Source of the DNA: Triticum aestivum
Taxonomy: Eukaryota; Streptophyta; Magnoliopsida; Poales; Poaceae
Assembly (NCBI RefSeq): GCF_018294505.1
Contig: NC_057810.1
Span: forward strand, 202,378,773-202,442,772
Reading direction: 5' to 3'
Length of the DNA stretch: 64,000 bases
Part shown: positions 54,555-64,000 of the stretch, in pieces
How the letters are laid out: each line of letters begins with the position of its first letter
How positions within the stretch are numbered: position 1 is the first letter of the stretch
Made by a program: the position numbers and the translations under genes
The notes under the pieces: model-generated
What the model saw: the letters and a program-made list of their open reading frames with translations, nothing else
The model's database searches: none
What the model was told of the DNA's origin: nothing

Positions 54555-57500
54555 TGGAGCGGTTTCCTTTTCTCTCCATATGAACCTATCATATTGCGTA
54601 CATGCCACTGAAGGGAAAAATATATTTATAAATGACGCGACACCTACTACTCGTTCTCCTATAACCTTGCGCTTCGCATCTCCAAAATATTAACCTTGCA
54701 ATTGGCTCTTCGCCTCTTCGGGAAGTCGAGCAATAATGGTATTGTAGTATATATCATTCTGGCTATATGAGACCGAATAAATTGCTGCATGTCCACCACG
54801 TGGGCAAGGGTCGAGGGGCGAGGGGGAGTGCTACTACATACGGAGCAAAATGAGTGAATGTACACTCTAAAATACATCTATATACATCAGTGTTTGGAGT
54901 ATGTACTAGTAGTTCATATTGAAATCTACTAAAGGACATATATATTCCTAACAATATGATATAATCTCTATAACCAAGATGGTAGGGACGAGGAGTAAAC
55001 GGAGGGAGTAGTAAATTTTTCTCCTCATCCTGCGAGTCACTGCGCACATGGGCGAGGGAGGAGCAAGCTTCACCTCATCCTGCAAGCCACCGCGCCCGTG
55101 GGCGGGGGAGACGGCGTACTAAGCAAGATTCTCCTCGTTCTGCGAGTTGACGGGACACATCAAAAGTACTCCAGTGTATAGAGCCTTTCCTCTAAGGTAG
55201 GCCCCACATGGTTTGCCTCTTTTTTTTAATTTAACATAACGCGTCAAGTCGCAATTTGTTTGTTCACCCGTGGTAGACGATCCTCCCTCCACCAAGTGGA
55301 CAACCAGTACACGTGCCAAATTACCACGTGGGCTGCCTTTTTCATACAGAAATGAGCTCCACCGTGTACCCACGCGGGTGTGGTTGGGAAAGAGACGGTA
55401 GTACGTGCGCCGTGCATGCACCTCTTCTCTTCGTGCACGTCCCCCACCTACGTGGGTGTGTGTGAGAGATATAAACCGCATTCGTGAGTGTTTTTTGTTT
55501 TGTGGTGGGGGTGGGGGTGGGGTGGGGGGTTGATTTCATGAATTATTTGTGGGAATATGTGTCGATGACATCTTAAACAAAATTTTGAATGCAATGTGTG
55601 TGAAATTGAGGCCTATCCATATCATACATAGAGGGTCAGCAATCCACGAGAAGAGAGGGAGGGGTCATAGCTATCGATAGAGTCAAAGAGAGGATCAAGT
55701 GGGTGGGTGCGAGATCGATGAAGAGAGCCATCAAAATTGTGTGTGTGTGTGTGTGTGCAAGTCAAAGATATAGGGCGACTGGCCTACCGGAACGTTAGAG
55801 GGCACATGTCAAGTTTGTGTGTGGCAGGGAGACATGACTAGAGAGCTTGATGTATCGGTGTGTGTGGGGGGTAGGGGGTGGGGGAGGGGTAGGCAGAGGC
55901 CTAACTATAGAGGTAGAATGACTCGTATATGTGTTGAGAAGGAGAGACCCAGCTATGTCTTGAGGGCGATCGGTCGACATCCATACATAACTGAAGGACG
56001 GGAAATATGATGGGACAGAGAGAGAGGAGAGCGAAAGGGAAGGAGAGGGAGGGCGAGGGGTAGAGTGCTGGATGGGTGATGGAGTTGCTTCTCGGAGATG
56101 TTGGGAGAGGCCTACTAGACAAATTGAGGGTGGAACTGCAATGTTATCAATAAGAGTGGGGATGTGTTTCTGTGTGTGCCTGTGCGTGATAGATTTGTTG
56201 GGACGCATCCATGGATGATGAAGGGGAACCATGTGTTTGGTAAGCAAACCTAACTAGATCGGTAGATCAATTGTTGTTTGTCGAAGGAATGGAGAGACAC
56301 AACTAATGAGGTAGAACGATCGATGTGTGGGTAAAAACGAGTTATAAGGACCTAGCTGGCTATATATATAGCGAGAGATCGGTCGGTGTACGTCCATTTG
56401 TTAGAGGAAAATTAGGCCCAGCGAGACGGATAGACAGAGAGAATGGATCTAGGAGGTGGTGCGAGAGGCCCAACTACTATCTATATAGGGGGAGGAGTGT
56501 GCGGTTGTGAGATCGATGAAAAGAGGGGCGAGAGTTTACACGTGTGTCTGACCATATGAGAGACATGAGGCAAGGACACATAAAGGAGGAGATTGAAGCT
56601 GTCTGTGTATGCTGTAGGTAGGCATCGCTAGAGAGGTTTATCGATCGGTGTGTGTCAGAAAGGATTTGTGGAGACTCTGGGAGAACGACCTAAAGAAAAA
56701 AAATGAATGTGCCCGGTGGATAGAATTCCGAGGGAGGGGGAGAGCGAGGAGGGCGTGTGCATGCACGAGGGAAAGTTAGTGGTAGCTACAAAGGTTAGAG
56801 GATTGTGTGGGTGTAAGAGACTAACAAAGATCATAATTTGATATGAAAGCGGATTCATATATTTGAATAGGAGATCATAGTGTTTTAAACATTGCATGCA
56901 TGAATATAGAGGTGATACACGTGATGTGCACATGTTATACCATAATGTGATAATGCATGGCATTTGCAACTCACAGCTAAATGCCGAACAATCTAAACCA
57001 TACTATACATCAAACAATCTCACATTTTGTTTGAATTTGTGATAATGTGCGGTGTTTGCAGCATACAACTAAATATCGAGCAATCTAAACAATACTATAT
57101 ATCGAACATTCTCACATTTTATTTGAATTTGTGGTAATGTGTGGTGTTTGCAACTCACATCTAAATACTTGTAGGCGTAGGGGGCGGGGCACCATACATA
57201 ATTTTATAAACACATTATACATATGAGACATGGTTTAGATTATGAAGATCTAGCTAGAGCTAGAAATGTAATGTGTTTTGAAATCAAAATAAAGTGGATT
57301 CAAAAAATCTAGTTCGAGTTCATATAGTACACATAGTTCATATGTAACTCGAGACTAATCATGTGGTGTGTTGAGAAGATAATACACAAATGATGGTTTA
57401 ACTTGACAATAATGATGATTGTAGATCTTATTAAAACAGACAAATGAATTCAAATGCTTTGACTTCACAACAATCATTACTGTAGATCTTATTCAAATTT

Positions 57501-57852
57501 AGTTCATATTGAAGCAGTAGTATATACATTTGGAATGCACTAAAACGTTCATTTGAGTAGTAGGTTGCATGCATTATACACGTAGTGAAATATTTTAATT
57601 GAACATAACATGAATTCAAAGTTTTGAATGACATTTGTAGTGCGCATTGATTTGGTACAATACACGTTAGGCTTGTCCGGAAATTTCAACCCGCGCCTTG
57701 TTAGCCCAAAATATTTAAGATATATCTTTGTCTCGTTGTGCTCTGACAACTCCCTCCATCTCAACCCGCGCCTTGCTATTCCGAAATTACAACGCGCGTG
57801 AAAACTCCCACCTCCTGTGAAATCCCGACACGAAAATGCCCGTGGTACCCCT
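54555..57852. other. Non-coding duplicated unit B'
   Basis: Direct duplicate of 18425-21220 (landmarks given there). It contains the 3' half of a Stowaway MITE (54835-55008), a GT run (55738-55757) and GAGAGA-rich stretches. No gene seen. The final part (57655-57852) matches 21040-21220 at the start of CACTA copy 2 and is cut by a gypsy LTR at 57853. Confidence 0.55.
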
Positions 57853-60800
57853 TGTAACACCTCATATCACTTTGCGGCCTCACGCACGGTATTCCCACGG
57901 GTGTCGCCTTACCTTTGCCCGGGACCGTTTGCGCCTTTTGGCACACGTATATGATAGTGTCGTTAGCATCCATATGATAAGGAGCCCGGGCTGACATGGC
58001 TAGTCGTAAACCCAAAGTGGCACAGACTTACAGGGACAGGCATCCATGACCCAGCATCGAACGTGTCGGTCATCAGCAAGTGAATCCGGGCTATAGCACT
58101 GGGCTAGCAAGACTCCGGTAATCCGGGCTGCAGCGGGCTAACAAGACTCCGGCATTCATTGCGTGACATTTCCCCGAAGGTACAGACACAGGAACGAAGA
58201 AGGACACAGGCCGGCCAGCCTAAGTGTTCCGGAGCAGTAGCAAGCTACCATGGCTCAGTGGAAGCACTAGGAGACATTTCCCGATAAGAGAGGCTACTAA
58301 AGATAAACAACTAGATAGTCAGATCCCACACATACCAAGAATTTCAATCATACACACAATATGCTCGATATGTGCAAATACAACAAGGCATCACAACATG
58401 ACTCTACAACACAAGTACTTTATTTAAAGGCTCAGAGAGCCATACATAGCATACACACAAGTACGGGTCACACGACCCACATTCAAGTTATACAAGCATA
58501 CAAGCCAACAGCGGAAGTGTCTTGTCTGAGTACAGACAACTAGTAAAATAAAAGAGGCTTGGGTAAGCCTAGCTATACTACATGGTCCTTCACAAGCTTA
58601 GTGTCACCACCTGGGCCTCAGTCTACTCATCGATGTCAACGTCTACGAAGAACCCGTCAGAAGGGTTTGTAGCATCTTCTGAAAAATGTAAATTAAAGCA
58701 ACATGAGTACAAAGGTACTCAGCAAGACTTACATCAGATCCTACATACATGCACATTATCAAGAAGGGTTGGTGGAGTTATTGCAGCAAGCCAGCTTTGA
58801 CTCTTGGCTAAGCTATCCTACGAGACTCCAACTTGAAATAGTTTTGCGCACACGAGTCCACTACTCACCACTTCAATACACTACCGAGGATCCACCTCCG
58901 TCTTCCTACAGAAGAGCCATCCTCGGCACTCACGCTTATCTTGAGGCTTTTAGTAGTTTCCAGTTTACTTGTCTATGAATTGTATAGGCAACCAAGTAGT
59001 CCTTTACCGCGGACGCGGCTATTCGAATAGATTATGTTAACCCTGCAGGGGTGTACTTCTTCATACACGCTCTCACCACTTACCGCCGTTTACACGACAT
59101 GTACTCGTCAACCTTCAAGCGGAATCCCAACGTGGGTGTCGGCCACGACCTACCTAAACACCTAAGTCTCTAGTCCAGGTTTATCACCTATTCGGGTTCC
59201 ATCCATGAGGAGATCCGGCCGGGGTTTCGCTCACAGCCCCAAACGATGTGAGTAGGGTTCTGAGACACCTAACGGGTGCCCGGTATACTTGGCCACATAC
59301 CTACCGCATCACAGCCCACCCTACGGTCAGCACTGTCCATGGCCTCCAGTAAGCTACAAACACCAGAAACTACTTGCAACTCCTGGACAGAGAACTAGGG
59401 TGAATAAGAAGCCGAGAGGGTCCATTGGTTTCAAGCCCAATGCATGGTAGTAGCTGATTCTTAAATCACACATACATATCTCAGTGCTTAAGGACGGCTT
59501 CAATGAAACAACCCACCATGTACTCCTACATGGCCTCTCGTCGATACCTTTACCAAATCGTGTTCAACGCATCACTCCCATACTGACACGAACATTTCAT
59601 TCTAGCCCATCACCCAGATGAACCAGACCTAACACGACTCTAAGCATAGCAGGCATAGCAAGGTAGGAACAACACACACACATGGCTCAATCAACTCCTA
59701 CACATGCTAGTGGGTTTCATCTAGTTACTGTGGCAATGACAGGTCATGCAGAGGAAATGGGTTCAACTACCGCAGCACACAGGAGTTTGAAACGCGTTGT
59801 CTTAATGCAGTAAAAGAGAGCAGGAGAGAGAACATGGGATTGTATCGATATGATCAAATGGTTGGTTGCTTGCCTGATGGGTCGGTGCACTGGTATTGTT
59901 CTTCGTTGGGGTAATCGCGATACTCCTCAGAGGCAGGACCTGCCGCAGAGAGCACCGATACACAATCATCACCAAACAATATGCAACAATATGATACATG
60001 CATGAAACATGGCAATATGAGTGTGTTGGGCTAATGCAACTAAGACCAGATGGGTTTGAACTATTTTGAACCAAAGATTCAAGTTTCAAACTCATAAATC
60101 GCCCTTTAAAGTGCTTTATCTTGCTCTTCAATAAACAGCAGGTTAGCTTGCTTAAACATGCATGAAACCAGTACAGATGGATAGATTGGATTTTTCTGAT
60201 CATTTTTCATATATAACACTTTGCATTTGGAGCTACAGATTAATTTCTCTGATTTTTTGAAGTTTGGGTTATTTTCTGGAATTTCCTGTGTAATAATAAT
60301 TCCAGTAAATAACTTACTGCGTCAGCATTGCGTCAGGATGACGTCAGTGGTCAACGGAACAGTCCAGGTCAAACCCGACTAGTGGGTCCCATGTGTTAGT
60401 GTAATTAGTTTAACTAATTATTAGTTAATGCTGATCCTAATTAGTTAACAGGGCTAGGCCCCACCTGTTATTGACCCAGGGGGGTCAAACTGGGCCCACC
60501 CGTGGTCAAACAAGGGGTCAGCGGGGTCAACTCGCCGGCGTTTAGCCGCTGGCGAGGCCGAACGCGGCGGCGAGAGTGCTTTTGTGAGTTCCGGCGACTA
60601 AATGAGCGGCGGAGGGCATCTACGGGTAGCTGGGAGCAAGCCGCAGCTCTTGGTGGTGGTAGTTGAGCTCGGGGTGGCCGAAAACGTCGCCGGTGACGAC
60701 CTTGGCGGTCGCTGGAGTTCGGGTGAGGTCGAACTCGAGGCTACGGGTCACGGCGAGGCTCGTGGAGTGGTGCTACGGGTTCCTGCGGGTGCGGTGAGTG

Positions 60801-61876
60801 CGTTGGACACGGTGGTGTGGCCGGTGGTTGGCCGGAGACACGTCGGCGACGAGCTCGGAGGCGGTGCATGCAGTGAAGCTCCGTGCGCTCGCTGTGGTGC
60901 ACAAGAGCGAGAGAGGAAAGGGGGAGGAGGTAGCTGGGCTCACGGAGGTCTCGAAGAAGCAGACAGCGCGATCGGGGACGAGCTGGTGCGGCGGCGACGG
61001 CGAAGGGGATCTCCGGCGATGGCGGATCGGACGAGGTCGGTGCAGTGGCTTCGGGACACGCGAGCGCTCGGGGCTCGGCTAGCTCGAAGGAGAGGAGGGC
61101 GGCAGAGCTCCTGGACACGGTGGCGCGGCGCGGGGACGACGGAGAGCGCGACTACGGCGACGGTGCGTCTGCGGTGGCGTCGGCCATGGTGCAGGAGAGT
61201 GAGGGAGAGGAGCTGGGGGCGAATGGGTGTGTCCACGGGGTTCGGGGTGCGACGTGGAGTTCGTCCAGGCCAGCAGGGCGGCGAGAGGAGGAAGCAGGGC
61301 GACGGGCAGCTGCGTGGCGCGCGCTGGTGCCGCCGTCGAGCACCTGCCTGCCTGCCTGGCGAAGGCAAGCAGCTCGCTGGAGCGGCTGCTGGGCTGGGCC
61401 GGCAGGTGGGCTTGCCAGGTGGGCGCCAGGTAAGCCTCTGCTCCTCTTTGATTTTTCCTTTTCTATTTTTCTGTAAGTTTGTGGACTTTCTAAAAGTACC
61501 TAGGCAACTCTAAAAATCACCAAACTGCTTATGGCCACTAACTGGAATATATCCAGCTTGGAATATTTTGGTTTGGAATTATTTGAGCATTTGAAATATT
61601 TTATATAATTTAAATGCCCAAACTCAAATATTTATGATTTAATTCAAAGACCTTAGGATGACCTAGAAAATTGTGCACCACTTTTGGCAGAGGTTCTGAA
61701 CCAAGACAAAAATGATGGACATTTTAGAAGGGCATTTCAGGTTCATTGAAAATATTTTTAGTAAACCCTAGTTGGTTTTAGAGGGGCTGGGGGTTCTGTC
61801 ATCCCCATTTCAAATTTCTGTTGAATGGAATAGACATGATGCAACACTCTAATGCATGACTAACTAGGGTGTGACA
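57853..61876 (-). repeat. 3' LTR of a gypsy chromovirus, 4.0 kb
   Basis: On the minus strand it runs TGTCACACCCTAGTTAG...GAGGTGTTACA, with inverted ends (TGTCACACC/GGTGTTACA) and a purine tract just before it. CCCCT at 57848-57852 would be the target duplication; the partner is out of view. The GC-rich block 60530-61450 yields long but meaningless ORFs. The left 1.1 kb matches 63003-64000 closely. Confidence 0.8.
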
Positions 61877-62966
61877 ACTCACCCCCACTAAAAAGAATCT
61901 CGTCCCGAGATTTAGGTTCCTCCGGGAAGAAGGAGGGATACTCAAGTCGAAGGTGATCCTCCCTTTCCCAAGTTGCTTCCTCCTCAGAATGGTGCGACCA
62001 TTGAACCTTGAGAAACTTGATATTATGACATCGAGTGGTACGCTCGGCTTGATCGACGATACGAACGGGGTACTCTCGATACGTGAGATTATCTTGAAGA
62101 TCAAGCGTTTCATGGTCCACTCCACGGATAGGATCCGAGAAGCAACGCCTGAGTTGAGAAACGTGGAAGACATCATGGACTCTGGAGAGATGCGGAGGTA
62201 GTTCCAATTGGTAGGCAACTTCTCCTCGTTTAGCGAGAATGCGAAAGGGTCCAATGTAACGAGGAGCCAATTTGCCTTTGATACCGAAACGATGGGTTCC
62301 CTTCAGAGGAGTAACCCGAAGGTAAGCCTTCTCGTCAACCTCAAAAGTCATAGCCTTATGTTTTTGGTCATATTGACTCTTTTGACGAGATTGAGCTGTT
62401 TTCAACTTTTCACGAACGATGCGAACTTGCTCTTCTGCTTCCTGGGTCATATCCGAGCCAAAGAATTGTCTTTCCCCGGTTTCCGACCAGTTAAGAGGCG
62501 TTCGACACATTCGTCTATAGAGAACTTCAAAAGGGGCTTTACCCATGCTAGATTGATAGCTGTTGTTATAAGCAAATTCGGCAAATGGAAGGCATTTCTC
62601 CCAATCCATTCCGAATGAGATAACATAATCTCGAAGCATGTCTTCTAGAATCTGATTGACGCGTTCTACTTGAAGACTTGATTGAGGGTGAAAGGCAGTG
62701 CTAAAGGAAAGGCGGGTTCCCATAGCATTTTGGAAACTTTCCCAAAATCGAGAGGTGAAGAGACTTCCTCAATCCGAGATAATTTCCAATGGAACACCAT
62801 GGAGAGACACTATTCGGGAGATGTACAAGTCTGCTAATTGACTAGCGGTTATACTCTCGTGAACAGGTAAGAAATGGGCCACTTTGGAAAGATGATCGAT
62901 AACAACGAAGATAGCATTATTCCCTCTCTTGGTCCTGGGAAAACCGGTAATGAAATCCATACCAAT
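61877..62966 (-). pseudogene. Gypsy integrase with chromodomain, 3' part of pol
   Basis: Minus strand. The integrase core starts MDFITGFPRTKRGNNAIFVV with the first catalytic Asp in VVIDHLSK and the second in EIISD, directly before an in-frame TGA (62769-62771) where the family has Arg. The frame then continues open to the end: AFHPQSSLQVERVNQILED (catalytic Glu), an integrase C-terminal part (LAPRYIGPFRILAKRG) and a chromodomain (YREYPVRIVDQAERTTR, VQWSHHSEEEATWERED). Ends SRDEILFSGGELSHPS just before the purine tract. The upstream pol (protease, RT, RNase H) is displaced by a second gypsy insertion at 62967. Confidence 0.8.
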
Positions 62967-64000
62967 TGTCAGGACCCCGACTCGATGTCACATCGATCTA
63001 GCCGGTAACACCTCATATCACTTTGCGGCCTCACGCACGGTATCCCCACGGGTGTCGCCTTACCTTTGCCCGGGACCGTTTGCGCCTTTTGGCTCACGTA
63101 TATGATAGTGTCGCTAGTATCCATATGATAAGGAGCCCGGGCTGACATGACTAGTCGTAAACCCAAAGTGGCACAGACTTACAGGGACAGGCATCCATGA
63201 CCCAGCTTCGAACGTGTCGGTCATCAGCAAGTGGGTCCGGGCTGTAGCACTGGGCTAGCAGGACTCCGGTAAACCGGGCTGTAGCGGGCTAACAGGACTC
63301 CGGTACTCAATGCGTGACATTTCCCCGAAGGGACAGACACAGGAACGAAGAAGGACACATGCCGGCCAGCCTAAGTGTTCCAGAGCAGTAGCAAGCTACC
63401 ATGGCCCAGCGGTAACACTAGGAGACATTTCCCGGTAAGAGAGGCTACTAAAGATAAACAACTAGGTAGTCAGATCCCACACATACCAAGCATTTCAATC
63501 ATACACACAATATGCTCGATATGTGCAAATACAACGAAGCATCACAACATGACTCTACGACACAAGTACTTTATTTAAGGCTCAGGGAGCCATACATAGC
63601 ATACACAAAGGTACGGGTCTCACGACCCAACATACAAGTCATACAGTCATACAAACCAGCAGCGGAAGTAACTTGTCTGAGTACAGCCAACTAGTAAAAT
63701 AAAAGAGGCTTGGAAAGCCTAGCTATACTACATGGTCCTTCACAAGCTCAGGATCACCACCTGGGCCTTTAGCCTACTCGTTGATGTCAACGTCTACATA
63801 GAACCCATCAGAAGGGGTTGCAGCGTCTTCTGTAAAAATGTAAATTATAACAACATGAGTACAAAGGTACTCAGCAAGACTTACATCAGATCCTACATAC
63901 ATGCATATTATCAAGAAGGGTTGGTGGAGTTATTGCAGCAAGCCAGCTTTGACTCTTGGCTAGACTATCCTACGATACTCCAACTTGAAATGGTTTTGCG
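62967..64000 (-). repeat. LTR of a second, nested gypsy element (partial)
   Basis: Its left edge on the plus strand is TGTCAGGACCCCGACTCGATG, inserted in the integrase coding sequence after CCAAT (62962-62966, probable target duplication). From 63003 it matches 57857-58990 in the same direction, so it is the 3' LTR of a minus-strand element of the same family. It has 36 extra terminal bases that the first LTR lacks. It runs off the window. Confidence 0.8.

Noticed and set aside
55738..55757. GT dinucleotide run as a special signal
   Set aside because: Short ordinary microsatellite within a GT/GA-rich unit.
60602..61513. 303-codon ORF on the plus strand
   Set aside because: Lies antisense in the GC-rich block of a gypsy LTR; biased Gly/Arg/Val composition, no domain, and overlapping long ORFs in other frames.

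Overview
The window is Triticeae-type grass DNA (wheat, barley or a close relative). The signs are a BARE1/WIS/Angela-type copia LTR, chromodomain-bearing Ty3/gypsy elements, CACTA elements with a TNPA-like gene, and Stowaway and Tourist MITEs of forms common in wheat. Two runs of N (42264-42691 and 44547-44846) show a draft assembly. Most of the window is transposable elements, many nested. I see no RNA gene, CRISPR array or bacterial feature.

Layout, left to right. 1-5246: 3' end of a gypsy element with a 3.8 kb LTR, inserted in a minus-strand Angela-like copia element whose 5' LTR fills 5342-7106. That copia LTR interrupts CACTA copy 1 (to 12745), which carries a broken TNPA-like gene. 12746-18424: two decayed minus-strand gene relics with clear TATA boxes, plus a LINE tail, MITEs and a solo LTR with a perfect target-site duplication. 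18425-21023: non-coding unit A'. 21024-28488: CACTA copy 2, with a better-preserved TNPA-like gene. 28489-29215: truncated gypsy gag and its LTR.

29216-36770 is the gene island: a frameshifted coiled-coil ORF, a two-exon unknown gene, and two tandem B3-domain (REM-like) genes, both damaged. 36990-47050 holds two inverted copies of one large repeat-rich element, interrupted by a 3.9 kb solo LTR (TSD GGCGT) and by a CACTA terminus. 47245-48155 holds the one intact protein-coding candidate: an unknown 181-residue protein with a TATA box and a good start context. 48901-54554 holds two more minus-strand relics; one of them (49457-51773) still shows B3/REM exons. It also holds a Helitron nested in a MITE and a Tourist MITE. 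54555-57852 (B') is a direct duplicate of A'. 57853-64000 is a gypsy chromovirus on the minus strand, invaded by a second element of the same family.

The biological theme is a B3/REM transcription-factor gene cluster that duplicated repeatedly and is now mostly pseudogenes. At least four minus-strand promoters or leaders and two plus-strand B3 genes lie within about 42 kb. The minus-strand relics share a short module repeated about a dozen times and a conserved hairpin, which no standard annotation category explains. All family assignments come from motif recognition by eye; no search was run.
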